Shown here: positions 27,749 to 40,226 of the stretch, in pieces
Numbering within the stretch: position 1 is the stretch's first letter
Layout: each line of letters opens with the position of its first letter
Assembly: GCA_032718475.1 (NCBI GenBank)
Contig: JAUCBJ010004237.1
Location: forward strand, 1 to 64,000
DNA from: Nemertoderma westbladi
Lineage: Eukaryota; Xenacoelomorpha; Nemertodermatida; Nemertodermatidae
Length of the DNA stretch: 64,000 bases
Reading direction: 5' to 3'
The notes under the pieces: generated by a model
The model's input: the letters and a program-made list of their open reading frames with translations, nothing else
Told to the model about the DNA's origin: nothing
Database searches by the model: none
Made by a program: the position numbers and the translations under genes

Positions 27749-30700
27749 CTATAATTGGTGTAGCTTGGATCCTATTTTACGACTTTCTTCATAGAGCTGA
27801 GTGGTCTCCCTATAACTAGTTAAGTATGAATTATGAGTTAACTTTTTATTTATTACTGGTCTTGTAACTCCCTTAGCTGCTTTTTTATCCTCACCACCCT
27901 TAAAACTATATGCTTTAGGCTTTAATAGGACCCATTCGGTATATTCCATTCCCTTGTTTTCATCTTTTACCATATTAAGGTCACCTTTATTTAAAGTACA
28001 GTATAGAGGATGATTACTGTCATAGAAGTATCTAATATCTTGCGATCTTTCATCGCCTTCAAAAATTTAAGATGTGAAATTCCCTTAATAATTATAAAGA
28101 AAGAGTCTGTGTCACCACATGCTATCTGTAATGTACAGTTTAGTTCTTTTTCTAATGGTTTCAGTTTGTCATACAACAATGAATACATACTTAGTTTCGA
28201 TAATGACAGTACAGCTTCTCCAATATATATTTGTTTATTCAAAGTAATCTTTGTTTTAGATAAGGTGTGCCCACTTAGAGAGTCTGTATATATATCAAAG
28301 TGCTTATGGTTTGGCTTTGCTAAAATCTGCTCACATTGATATTTATTATTGCATAATCTAAAGTTCAAACGGTTCCTCAGGTTCTCCATTGTCTTACCAA
28401 ATAATAAATTATTTAATAGTTTATAAAAGTCTTTTTCAAATTTATTTTTGGCATTTTTACGTTTATCAATATTGAAATATATATAATCACGAAATATATG
28501 ACCTTGCTTGAATTTATATAATCTGTGAATTTTTGTAACTTTCATTCCATGACATAAATAAAACTTAAGCAGTTCTAAATGGAGACCATATGCAACCTTA
28601 TTAAACTGATTAAGCAAAAGTTTTTCTGTAGAGTGGTATTTCTTAGCCTGGGAATTTGTTTCTGTAGATGTTGAGGTTTTATTGTGTTGATTCCATAGTT
28701 TTTTTTTTTGATAATCACTCAAAAATTGTTCACATGGTTGTAATTTTTCAGGACAAAATGGTAAGTCTGCAGACATGCAAGTCATGTATGTGATCAGGAT
28801 GATCTAAGTCTAACTGCTAGGTATCCAATTTCACAAGAAGTGTCTAAACCCATTAAATCAATAGTATCAATATTAGTCATTTGTATGTAGTCAGAGCAAG
28901 GAAGCTTTTCTGCTAAACACCCAGCATAATAAATACTTAAACATTCAACATTTAATAAATGACACTCTGGTACTGAAGTCTTATAATTGTCAGTGCCAGT
29001 TATGTTTGCCTCTATATAATGTGTATTTATATATGTCATCCTACCATGTATGGCCTTCTCTATATCGTCATATATATCATGCTTGCTTAAGAGATGTAAT
29101 TTTGTGTTTGTGAACTTTAATTCTGCATCCCAAGTCATGGAGGAAGCTGTTGTTAGGAAGTGGGCTGGATCTAAACCATAGTTATTAAAACAAAGTTGGC
29201 GAAAATTTTAAAAAATGAAAAATGTCAGCTAGTAAACAAGTATGAAGGTGCAAGTATGCTATTAAATAGTCAAATAATGTATTACAACTAAACATTGACC
29301 AAGATTTCTATGCCCTATTATAATCTTCAGGTTCACAGTGACTTAACATTAATTTACTATAGAATTGTTCGATAGGTGGAAGGTGTGTCTGATCTAGTTT
29401 GTCAAGACTAGTTATAGCCTCATATGGGAAGACTCCCTTGCTCTTTAGTATATCATCTGATACTGTAGGGTATAATGTTCTATGTGTTGAACTGTATGAG
29501 GAAGACTTAGAATCAAGTTAGTTATATCATCTGTCAAGAAAGAAGCAAGTTGACCTAAAGAATGGGCCATAAAATTAAAGCTGTCTATAATTTGTATATA
29601 TATTTTATTGATGTTGGTGTTTGGTTCATTAATTTTGTATGGAATTGTACCTTTTATAGTTATTTACTTTTCAGTAGTTTGTGCAATTGTCTCTATTTTC
29701 CAGTCTGAATGTTGATTATTTGTAAATGCTTGAGTTAGTATAAGATGACTGTCGATGCCCTTAAAGTTATGAAATACAACTGCCATATGATTTATTTTTA
29801 AATTAATTTTCTATTGCATTTATGACAAGCAAAAAAAGCAAAAAAAGCATTTCAGCCCTACTTACTTAATACAATTTTATTCTTTGTGTTTTCTAGTGAC
29901 CAAGTATAAAGTTCCCTGAAATGATTTTCTAGAGATGTAAGAAAGTCATCTATACAGTTAGTTGTAGATGTTTGTTTGAAGGTAGCTAAGGATTGTTGAG
30001 GAGGGCCAACTAATTCTTTGTATGGGATAGTAAGGTAGCTGTAGCAAGCAGCAGATGGTTGCAATACATTAGTATATTTAACATGATCATTTGGTTTAAT
30101 TACACATTCGAAGTCAGCATAATGTAATTAATGGCAATGGGATTGTTCTATCAAATCTTGTAAATTTTACATTTAGCTGAGCTCCAGTTGGCATTGATGT
30201 AGCCAGCCGGTGGTTTTAATTGGTAACAACGTATTCTGTGTTCTTCAAGGGCATTGCTAGTATAGAAACCACGGAGACACCTTTCACATCTCTTGCAATG
30301 TGTATCACTTCCATCCCCTGTCATACTGTTCAACAGTCTATCTTTATTGCTTGCTTATGGCATAATAGTGCCTATAATAGTAATAGTACATAATAGTATT
30401 AGTGCCCATAATAATGCATAATAGTTGCTCACTTCTTTTTTTCTATGAATAATAAGTTCAGTAGTTCTTTTCCTTCTATCTTTTTACCTTCAGGCTGTCG
30501 TCATATTTCTACTTTATTTTCAGTGTTATACAGTAGTAAATTTATAGCTACGTTTTTGTTTTTTCTTTCAAATCTGTCAATATCATCTTTACAGTTAGTT
30601 GGAAATCCTACGTCACTAAAATCAAAGTAATTTTCCCATTGATTGTACAAACTCTTTCTATTATAATTAATTGGTATTTGTTTATGAAATTTGGCACAAA

Positions 30701-32733
30701 TACAAGCATCTCTAAAACATTCAGATTGGTTTCCACCTTCTATATTAATTATACAGTGTTTGTCTCTCTGTGTTTTAGGGATAAATGCCCCTTTTTTTTT
30801 AATTTTATTTTTTAAATGACCCTTTAAATATATGTCTCTACTATAGCTAGCTACCCTTACTTCAATATTTGATACCCCTAGTATATACCAGCCAGAACCA
30901 CGAGTAATAAAATTTGCAACCTATTCTAAAATATAAGCTAGGCTATCTCCAAACCAGTAGTTAAATTCTGATTCGCTTTTAATTATATTATCACTATTTC
31001 CTCTAGAATTAAAAATAAATATAGCCCCATCCCTATTTCCATCACCATCCTCCCTATCCATATCTACATACTGATAATGTCATCCTAATAAATCTGTGTG
31101 GTTCTATCGTATCTATATCATGCATGTTAATATTATTTGATATTTCAAAAATATTACATACATTGTTTTCATTTTGTTGCAGAATCCCCTCAATGTCTGG
31201 GTTGTTCCCATTTATCTCACATCTAAAGTACTTTAGACACCCATCATGACAGTTTCGCCTCTCGATAAATGTATCTTCACCTTCGTGATCATTAATGTCA
31301 AGTTGTGGCAGTGAATGTGGCGGCAAAGATGACAATGGCATCTGATGCTGATATGGTAGAGGTAGTGGCGATTGTGGTGGTGGTGGTGGAATCAGAGGTG
31401 ATGGTAGCAGAACTGGTGACTGTGACAGAGGAAGTGGAGGTGGTGGTGCTGTCCTCAGTGGAGAAGTTGGTAGAGATAGCGTAGGTAATGGTTGTGGCAT
31501 CAGCAGTGGCATTGTTGATGGGGGTAAAGTAGTAGTAGGTGACGATATCTGAGCAAGTAGTGGTGATGCTGGTGCAAGTAATGCTGGTAAAGGTGATATA
31601 GGAAGTTGAAGTTGTAAGCTTGACTTCAGCAATGGAGATGGTGATCTAGAGCTTGGTTGTAACAAAAACTGAGAAGATGAGATAGGAATGGCCACTTGAG
31701 GCTGATCTATTGAAGCTGTAGCAAACTGTACTGGTGGCCTACTGATCAGATCAAATTGTGTAGTCATTGGTGGAGGTGGTATACTATACGGGATTGGTGG
31801 TATACTGATTGGTGGCGGGATAGTGTATTGAACTGATGGTATATCCATGGTATCCAGGGTTGAAATATTACTAGGACTACTACTACTACTAGGATCGGCA
31901 TGCTGCATTGCAGCTGCATTTTTAAGAATGCTGTGCCGGCTCATCGACAAAATTGCACCGCCACAACTCCCTATCACCCATGACATTTGCTAGATCATCC
32001 GCATCTTCAAGGCCAGTGTCCTTTAAGATGCGTCTCAAGAAAGTCATGGGCTGTCCACCATGCTTATTCGCTCCATGAGGCTGCCAAAGTACAATATTAT
32101 GCACTGGCTGGTCCTCATGGCGAAAGCAATGTCCTGCAAAGCGAAGGCGATTTTGTTCCAGTGTCAAGTTTGGGGGAACCAATGAGACACCTCCAATGTT
32201 ATATAGTTCTGGTTGGAGATGTGAGCATTGTACTTGATACAATGAACCCGGCGTAGCATTCTTGTGAATGTGCCATCCAGAGATTTGGTGTCCTCAGCAG
32301 TTAGAGCCCAGCATGGACTCCCATAGAGGAGTACTGGAACTACTGCTGCTCTAAATAATCGGACCTTAAGTTTCCGATTAATTCTCGGGGACTTCCAAAT
32401 CCTGGAAAGCCTATTCAAGGCTGCCCATGCCTTTCCCTTACGTATTCGAAGGTCCTCACCTGACTTCCGGATCCATGAGGTCAGGTGGACTACTAGGTTA
32501 CTAGGACTAGTTGATGGTTTAAAATGCTTGGAAGGGGGAGAATGGTCTGGATTGGATATTATTTGTTTGTCGCAATAGTGATGTAGGTAGTTGTCTAGCA
32601 TTAACATGTTCAAACAAGTTGGGCATTGTTGTGTAGAGGATGTTTCTCGGAAATGCTGTGTGCACAAGTGGCGGGGGTAATTTTTCTTTAAAGTAGTTAT
32701 GGGGCAGAAGGCGCATTGAGATTGTCGATTCAT
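27749..32733 (-). pseudogene. Protein-primed DNA polymerase B of Polinton/Maverick type, decayed and interrupted
   Basis: Family-B, protein-primed DNA polymerase of a Polinton/Maverick or related endogenous virus. From the N-terminus there are zinc-finger-like segments (CAFCPITTLKKNYPRHLC and CPTCLNMLMLDNYLHHYC, 32733-32500), then a 600-bp LINE insertion. A Pro/Ser-rich linker follows (31860-31300), then the conserved TRGSGWY region (about 30890) and a second finger (CLRGFYTSNALEEH, about 30250). The palm motifs come last: DIYDDIEKAIHGR (about 29060), LLFGKTMENLRNR (about 28390), CGDTDSFF with catalytic Asp residues (about 28110), and the KAAKGV C-terminus (about 27870). Several frameshifts and stops occur, and the first palm motif has lost its expected Asp. 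It is not functional. Capsid, ATPase and integrase genes of a Polinton were not found. Confidence 0.85.
31880..32497 (-). mobile_element. 5'-truncated LINE insertion inside the polymerase gene
   Basis: 31893-32478 is the reverse complement of the LINE 3' half at about 26040-26620, including SGEDLRIRKGKAWAALN, VLLYGSPCWALT and the tail motif NAAAMQHA. A 12-bp direct repeat, ttactaggacta, at 31868-31879 and 32498-32509 fits a target duplication. It also encodes the repeated SPSN of the interrupted polymerase. The tail ends in a short cctagtagtag run. Confidence 0.8.
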
Positions 32734-33307
32734 TTCTAAAAAAAATAGAAATGCACATAAAATATTATGTTGCTCGCAAGAATTTTTTTATTTCTATTAG
32801 ACAAACCTTCAATATAACTGTATGACATCATAATATATGAAATGGAGTAAGGGAAAGGCGAGAAACAAACTGACAAAGGTATGTAAATCTTTAGCTGTCA
32901 GTATATTCTTGAATGGAATTTTGTTAGAAGTGGACTCCTTCCATTCAAAGTTTCAGAGCTTTAACATTAGGCAATGCTTGCAGTATTTGGTTCGTTCTAA
33001 AAACAGATTTCATGTGTGAGCATAGTTCCCCATAATGTGTTACTTATATTACTATATTACTATTATTATTACTATTATTTATATGACACTTACTTGAATT
33101 ATTAACAAATGTTTCATTAAATTTTTGTTCAGAATAATATAGATCTCTCTTTTTCTTCAGTATTTATCTTCTTCTTCTTCTTCTAATCCCTTGAATGATT
33201 GATTTTATCAAAACGCGTAAAGATTAGTTATCAATGAAAGCTTAATGATACTATAATAATAATAATAATAATGGTATCGGATAAATACAATTATGTTCGA
33301 AATTTAT
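32734..33307. other. AT-rich region upstream of the polymerase gene
   Basis: No recognisable gene. It includes poly-T/A and a short aataataat microsatellite at about 33256-33272. It may contain the promoter side of the polymerase gene. Confidence 0.5.
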
Positions 33308-33514
33308 TAATAGAAATGTTTTTAATATTTGGAGCTCAATAAGGCAAATATATTTCGATTTATATTAAAATCATTATCAATAATAAGCACTATAGGTAGG
33401 TTGTAAGTATGTTATGAAATTGTTATAATTACTTGGTATTTCTAGCAAACTGCGATATACTAACTGTACCGTACATTATACAACATCTGTATGTGCTGAT
33501 ATGCACCAATTGTA

Positions 33515-33861
33515 TTATTACCCATTAACCAATCAAGGCCCACCACTCTGTCACCCCTATTATTACCTCACTGTATTTCTACAGCTTACCGAGCTCAACA
33601 TTACTCATTCACTATAGTTGATCTCATTTCTGCAGTTTCCCAAATGGAAACTCCCCCTATTAACACTCTTTATTACATTGTATTCTTGACTCTTACGATA
33701 TTTTTACGTTTATATTATTAGATCTCTTATTATGTATTCATGTTCTTGTATTTCCGTATATCTTATTACCCCTTACCGCTTATAATCCTATATTATTATC
33801 TTATATATTGTCTATAATAAATACGCTCCTAATTGCCAATCAAATAAACAAATTATTCTTC
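33515..33861 (-). repeat. 3' LTR of BEL/Pao element 2
   Basis: Starts ttattacccattaacc and ends aaattattcttc, matching 38062-38407 with few substitutions. Contains AATAAA-type signals near its end (caaataaacaaatt). Confidence 0.8.
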
Positions 33862-33956
33862 ATGGGATGTAACCGTGTAAACTGGGTGAAATCCATCTAT
33901 AGTTGAACATATTACAATCACATAGATCATCTTATTGTTTTATACACAAGAGCATA

Positions 33957-36095
33957 TCAATCGCTCTTACAATCGCTCTTCTGTCTTGATTGAAGTGTCA
34001 CTAAGTATTCGCGTACCCAGCGGGTCCAAAAATGATTGGCTAGTAACTGAGCCTGGCGCCATTTACGAGTTGAGTATGTATCACTGTCATAGATGGGACC
34101 TGGTGGTAAATTGTAAGCAGGGCGCTGTAATAGAAGGTGGTTCGGAGTTAAGATTTCATCAGCTTTAGGGTCATTGGTACTAAGGCACAAGGGGCGGCTG
34201 TTTAGAATGCACTCTACTTCTGCTAATGATGTCACTGACATGTCATCTGTGACAAGAGAATTGCCAAGGACCTGAAACAGAACTTGTTTGATTGAACGGA
34301 TCAGCCATTCATATACACCACCCATATGGGGGGTGTACGGTGTTATAAATTTCCATGTAATGCCCTTTGGGCGCAGGGCAATATCGATCTGATGTTCCCA
34401 TAGTTCCAGGTTTTGCCGTAATTCTGACTCGGCACCTACGAAGTTTCTCCCATTGTCTGAAACTATTTCCTTTGGCGAACCTCTCCGTGCTTTAAAACGG
34501 AAGAACACATTGATAAAGGCATCAGCTGATGCATCAGCAGCTACATCGAGGTGTACTGCTCTGCAGTTAAGGCACGTAAAGATAAAGGCATAACGCTTTA
34601 TAGAACCTCTCCCGTATTTGACCTTTAGTGGACCAAACATATCAACGGCTGAAAACGTAAATGGCGGCTCATATGGGGTCAGTCTAGAGGACGGCAATGG
34701 CGCCATAAGCTGATTCACACGTGGAGCCTTACATTGCCGACATTTAAAGCACTTACGTATTAAAGACTTGCAGAAAGTGATAAGGCCAGGGATCCAATAG
34801 GATTCCCTTACCTTGGCAACTACTTGGTTGGGACCGGCATGTAATAAATAGATGTGCCAGTGCCATACTATGACATTTGTAAGTGGGTGTAACTTACTCA
34901 AAATTATAGGGTGTTTTGTATCGTAGGATACTGGGGCGGAGGTAATGCGGCCACCTACCCGCAATAAACCATCCTGAGTTAGGATTGGGGCTAGATTAGC
35001 TAGTGGGCTTGAGCAAGCTACTGGGGATGATTGCAGTAACATTTGAATTTCGTTAGGATAAGATTGCCTCTGTGAGAAATAAATCAGACATCGTCCAGCA
35101 TGGTGACGTTCACTTACCGAGACAAATTTACCTTTAAGATTTAAGACCGAATTTGGATTTAAAGAATACTTGCAAAGACGTAAGATCCATGCGAACAGAG
35201 TCTGTAATTTATTCCATGACGAATGTTTAGCTATAAGTGAACCTATAGCATTAAATGCTGTGTTAGAATCAATGTGGACATTAAGAATTATTTCAGAGTC
35301 AGGATTGTGGTATGGTGTCTGTTCTTCGACAACTATGTCAAACCAGAAGTCTGTCATGGTGATGTCATCGTTATAATCAATATCAGATGACACCAATATA
35401 TGAGAAGTTAGCACATCTGGGTTATTGATTAGTGTATTAGTAATAGTTTCTGGGCATATGGTTGATACTGTCGTCCATGTTTCCTCGGGCTGAACGAGAA
35501 AAGGAGGCCCATGCCACAATTTCTGTGAATTAATGAGCTTGACTGCTGTAAGCCCACGAGTAATGTCGTCTGCAGGGTTTAAATGACCAGGTACATGTTG
35601 CCATTGTGAACTGGTTGTACGATCAAGGATATACTTAGTGCGGTTGTGAACAAAACATCGAAATTGCTTGATGGTGTTGTTTATGTACCCAAGTACGACA
35701 GTAGAGTCTGTCCAAAAATAACATTTAGCGATTGGTAAGTCTAGGGATTCTAACACAGTTTCACTTACCTGCGCTGCTAAAACTGCAGCTTGGAGCTCTA
35801 ATCGAGGAACTGAATGTCCAGAGGCTGTACGAACTAACTTACCTTTGCTGAAAACGAAAGATGAATTTATTTCATTATCACTTACAGATTGGATGTACAA
35901 TACTGTACCGTAGGCCACTTTAGAAGCGTCTGAGAAAATATGTAGCTGGTAGTTGATTGGAACCGAATGGACGGGGATGTACATCCTAGGGATTTCCAGT
36001 TCGCTAAGCATAGGAAGTTGATCTCGCCACTTCATCCATTGACGTGCTGTATCTGGTGGGAGTGGGGTATCCCAGTCTAATTCCATTGACCACAT
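33957..36095 (-). pseudogene. BEL/Pao element 2 pol: RNase H and integrase
   Basis: One open minus-strand frame of 712 codons. RNase H residues sit in LHIFSDASKVAYGTVL, PRLELQAAVLAA and YFWTDSTVVLGYI. The integrase zinc-binding region follows (CFKCRQCKAP), then the core with AVDMFGPLKVK, IVSDNGRNFVGAE and GGVYEWLIRSIK, supplying the DDE triad, and a C-terminal region ending ...WVREYLVTL. It overlaps the RT frame (36004-36942) out of phase, so a frameshift separates them, and the DUF5641-type tail seems short. Confidence 0.88.
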
Positions 36096-36942
36096 TTTTG
36101 CTATAACTAATCGACCTGCTATGATTAATTGGCAAGATAAAGTTAATGGGATCGTACAATGAGCTAGTCAAAGAGACGCATCCCCGTTTAGTTAATGGTG
36201 TGTTTTTAAGCACATAGGAGAATATGAAGTTATCTGAATTTGTGTCCCAGGAAACTCCAAGGGCACAGGTTATAGGAAGATTATCAAAATCTAAGTTAAT
36301 GAAGGATTTTGCCTTTTCTGAATCGGGAAAGGCATCTAGGAATTGTCTAGAATTGGAGGCAAATTTTGTAAGGTGAAAGCCACCTAATTTGAGGCAATCT
36401 ACCATCCCAGAAGCGATGTGAATAGCTTCAGAGACAGATGCTGCACTTTTGAGGCCATCATCCACATACATGTGGCGATTAATGGCATCAATCACCTCCG
36501 GGTTAAAATGACTGGCATTATCAATAGCAGTTCGTTTGACTGATCCTGATGCCACAAAGGAAGAATCGCAAGCACCAAATATATGTACTAACATTTGGTA
36601 AGTCTCCACTGTGGTAGAGCCATCGGGCTGCCACAAAAAGCGAAGACTATCGGCATCGCCTGGTGTGACTCTCACCTGGTGGTACATTTCCTTTATGTCG
36701 CAGGTGAAAGCCACAGGATATTGTCTAAAACGCAAAAGAATTCCAATAAGGCTACTGGTGAGATTAGGACCTTCTAACAGTTGACTATTGAGGGACATCC
36801 CTCGGTATAAGGCAGCAGCATCATTTACGATCCTTGTCTCACCAGGCTTGTTGGGATTCTCAACAAAATGATGGGCGAGGTAATATGTCTGTGGCCCTGG
36901 TGTTATCTCACATGGTAGGAGTTTGCGAGCATAACCCTTCAA
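36004..36942 (-). pseudogene. BEL/Pao element 2 pol: reverse transcriptase
   Basis: Frame with the RT motifs TRIVNDAAALYRG, FTCDIKEMYHQVRV, FGACDSSFVASG and the catalytic box RHMYVDDGLK, followed by the LGVSWDTNSDNF region before RNase H. Frameshifts at both ends separate it from protease and RNase H/integrase, so the polyprotein is broken. Confidence 0.88.
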
Positions 36943-37850
36943 GACATAATCGTCTATTTTTTGTTGATAAAGGGCATGGATATATATGTGGCTTACGATG
37001 TAGCTGACGGATTAAATATGCGAAACTAGATTTTGCCATATTATAATTATTAATTAATAATGGAGGTGAGTCCCTCCAGAGCATTCCTACCTGATAGTGA
37101 CCATCCACTAGACGTATTGACTTAGAAAACATTTCTAATGCTTTTAAGTCATCCATGGATGGTGATAGAAACTCATCGATCAGGGGTGAGGGTTTTGGGT
37201 CTGAAGGTGAACTTTCAGCAAAACTCTGAAATTTCATCCATTGAGTGACCTGTTTAGAGATGTCGCGGTCTGTGCAAGGGTCACTGACTGTGATGTGATT
37301 AAACTGTGTTACTGTACTATTGGGTTCAACTGCTTTACAGCTCACAGGACCGATTATGCACCATCCAAATGGTGTCCTAATTGCAGAGGGATTAGGGTTC
37401 CCAGCCTTTGGGAATACATGTACATCCCTAGCTAGGGCCTCAGGATGGTTACCACCAACCAGAATTGTGATTGATGGGATATCAAGATTAGGGCAGCATG
37501 TCACATATGGCAATATGTGATCTAAGTGCTGGAGCGTTTTAGGACACAGTTGTGTTACATCATATGAGTAATCCCTTTTGAAATCGGGGGCTACAAATAC
37601 TTGAGGCATGTTGATGACAAAATTGGGTTTAATTTCTGGCTGTCCTTTGATAGGTGAGATACTACATGATATTTCCCCTAAAGAAACAGACATATTTGAT
37701 TGGAAGACAGTACTAACATTAAGAGAAGTAGTTTCGGGAATGATACCAAGAGTATCAGTTACATTTTTGTCAACAAATGTCGCAGTAGACCAATCAGTGC
37801 ATCAGAGCAGTGCATATGTAGTGAGTGATTTATTGGCAATGCATATGGTT
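36908..37850 (-). pseudogene. BEL/Pao element 2 protease region
   Basis: The open part (37693-36908) carries the DUF1758 C-terminal half and linker (ITILVGGNHPEAL, IRTPFGWCIIGPV), which corresponds to LTPFGWTLSGP of element A. Upstream, around 37760-37850, the active-site region is degenerate: a TGA at 37803-37805 falls where the catalytic DSG would be expected. Protease activity is lost. No gag sequence precedes it. Confidence 0.75.
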
Positions 37851-38061
37851 ACTGGGACTACTGATAACCATACGGGTTGTACTTTGGCAATTGATAAGTG
37901 TACAGACATGGAATTGTACGATGGAACTGAAACATTATTACAGTTACATTATTGGCTGCCCCCATTCACAGCCGTTTATCCTATACAGATAAACAGCTGT
38001 ATTATTCCCTTCACTCCTGTTCAGCTACATTAGGTAGGTATCTCCACTGCGCTACAACCCC

Positions 38062-38407
38062 TTATTACCCATTAACCAATCAAGGCCCACCACTCTGTCA
38101 CCCCTATTATTACCTCACTGTATTTCTACAGCTTACCGAGCTCAACATTACTCATTCACTATAGTTGATCTCATTCCGCAGTTTCCCAAACGGAAACTCC
38201 CCCTATTAACACTCTTCATTACATTGTATTCTTGACTCTTACGATATTTTTACGTTTATATTATTAGATCTCTTATTATGTATTCATGTTCTTGTATTTC
38301 TGTATATCTTATTACCCCTTACCGCTTATAATCCTATATTATTATCTTATATATTGTATATAATAAATACGCTCCTAATTGCCAATCAAATAAACAAATT
38401 ATTCTTC
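38062..38407 (-). repeat. 5' LTR of BEL/Pao element 2
   Basis: Pairs with 33515-33861. The internal side begins at about 38061 (caaccccttat); no clear primer-binding site was recognised. Confidence 0.8.
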
Positions 38408-38653
38408 TTTATACAGTAATAATGTAATGGACAATTGTATGTGTAATATTCAGTCAGTGCATATCAGCACATACAGATGTTGTATAATCTACGGTACAGT
38501 TAGTATATCGCAGTTTGCTAGAAATACCAAGTAATTATAACAATTTCATAACATACTTACAACCTACCTATAGTGCTTATTATTGACAATGATTTTAATA
38601 TAAATCGAAATATATTTGCCTTATTGAGCTCCAAATATTAAAAACATTTCTAA

Positions 38654-39480
38654 TAATAATAATAAAAATAAAAATATTAGGCTAAAAACTGAAAACTTTT
38701 TACCTGTAACTCGACAGAGTCAAATATGTAAAGTGATGATCTGATTTGTGTGTTGCTCTTATGTGTTTTAGTGGAATTTTGAAGGAATTTTCTGGAGTGC
38801 CAATTGGGTTGTATCGGGAATAGGTTTGAATCAGATGAAATAATAATCATGGAACAATAAAAAAATTACATGATGTCACTAGGGGGACCAAGTCTGACCA
38901 TGTAGTTGACCAGCATTCATTCATGGGTTGTTTAAATGCGACCAATAAATTTAAAGGTTATGAGACTATGAAAAAATCAGACAGTAGACAAGTAATTTTT
39001 GACAGAATGTTGAAAAAGTTTAAGATTGTTAATGTCTGGAGAAAAGCCCATTGCTCTATATTATTGTGTTCCTTATTAAAATAATTAATCGAGTTTATCT
39101 GTCTAGACCTGCCTCGATCAATGAAAAATACGTGATTACCCTTGGTGCCATTGTGACACATCATTCATGATTATACTAAGAGTATACTAAGAGTATACTA
39201 GAACCGGAAATGTCTGATATGCCGCGGTTGAAAGGGGCAATTAGGATTTCATGACAACTCCACGTGAAACTTGAACTGAATCAACATCCAGTCCCTTTAC
39301 CGTTATGGTTTACTAAATCATCCGCTTGTAAGTTATCAAATCTGACTCAAATAGATAACTTGGCAGTTTACATACACAACGTGAGGATGATTGGTAGACT
39401 GATACAACAACAATTAAGGAATTACTCCAGTTGAAGTACTACAACAAAATTGGGAGACCACATTACTCAAACAAGGTTAT
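38654..39480. other. AT-rich non-coding DNA
   Basis: No recognisable gene. A short direct triplication of tatactaagag occurs at about 39173-39200. The last ~200 bp may be decayed transposase sequence continuing into the next feature. Confidence 0.5.
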
Positions 39481-39609
39481 TCGATTTGCACTAATGATAC
39501 TATGTAATAATAGGTATACTTCAGCCCAAGCATGTAGATTATTGTAGAAAGAGATCCCATCCCATTGCCATCGTTCTCTCTTCTAAATCAACTCCAATGC
39601 GGTGGGGTG

Positions 39610-39842
39610 GATTCAATGGAGGCGCTAACAGCCCAGATTAAGAAGAATGCAATTGATAAGAATGTTATTCTGCTTATAGATGGGATGAAACTTGAAAAGG
39701 CTGCTAGATACAGCCAATGAGATTTTGTTGGGATGAGTGATGACAGGTATTTATATACGGAAATAATTTGTTTTATGGTGGTGAGTGTCATAAAGGGAGC
39801 TATGTATATTTTAAGAACAGTCCCAGTCGTTTCACTTAAATA
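39610..39842 (+). pseudogene. Remnant of a P-element/THAP-like transposase (tentative)
   Basis: A plus-strand frame with one internal TGA reads KNAIDKNVILLIDGMKLEKA, then FVGMSDDRYLYTEIICFMVV and GAMYILRTVPVV. The pattern (aspartate after a hydrophobic strand, then GxSDD, then a hydrophobic FM strand) resembles the catalytic region of P-element/THAP-type transposases. It is too decayed and short for a firm call and ends at a TAA. Confidence 0.4.
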
Positions 39843-40136
39843 AATCCAACTGGCAAACAAATGAAATTGTGTCTGATTCGAATGATTTGTATTCTGTAGA
39901 ATTGATAATTAGAGCCATTATTATGGACAACAAACTGTATAAATATGTCTAAATGAATCTGAGTCCACCTAATACATCTATACATATTGGGTAATCAATT
40001 TGGTGGACAGTAGTCACAAAGCTAGACAATCTATAAAGTAGTTACTTCATATAGAACATAGCGCAAACAAAGATTAAACAAGAACTAAGTGAGATTATTC
40101 CAACTTGACAATTTTTGATCTTCAAACAAATAGCTA

Positions 40137-40226
40137 ATGGACAATCCGAATCCAAACTATAGTGGTAAAAATTACGATGCCGTGAAGGACGGAAGATTAA
40201 AGGCTAAAGGAAAACAGGTTCCTCAT
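40137..40226 (+). pseudogene. N-terminal exon-like piece of an unassigned gene, cut by a DNA transposon
   Basis: ATG at 40137 opens 30 codons (MDNPNPNYSGKNYDAVKDGR and more) that end in the 8-bp target site of the next element. The same frame resumes on the other side at 45715. The protein is described at that position. Confidence 0.6.

Larger units (their letters stand above)
33515..38407 (-). mobile_element. BEL/Pao LTR retrotransposon 2, gag-less (4.9 kb)
   Basis: LTR-like direct repeats lie at 33515-33861 and 38062-38407 (about 347 bp, roughly six differences seen). Between them on the minus strand are protease, RT, RNase H and integrase, but only ~370 bp separates the 5' LTR (38062) from the protease, so gag is missing. 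The family differs from element A. Exact ends and a target duplication could not be fixed. Confidence 0.85.
33308..38653. mobile_element. Fold-back (inverted-repeat) element hosting a BEL/Pao insertion
   Basis: The left arm, about 33308-33507, is the reverse complement of the right arm, about 38457-38653 (about 200 bp, nearly identical). Removing the LTR element 33515-38407 leaves a short hairpin of ~200-bp arms with a ~55-bp loop, so the BEL/Pao element inserted into the loop of a MITE-like fold-back sequence. No coding capacity of its own. Confidence 0.8.

Noticed and set aside
31300-31860. Separate proline-rich gene
   Set aside because: It is continuous with the polymerase N-terminal region and a LINE tail; better explained as the linker of that gene.
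32837-33019. Short plus-strand ORF upstream of the polymerase
   Set aside because: 60 codons, no motif, AT-rich; likely chance.
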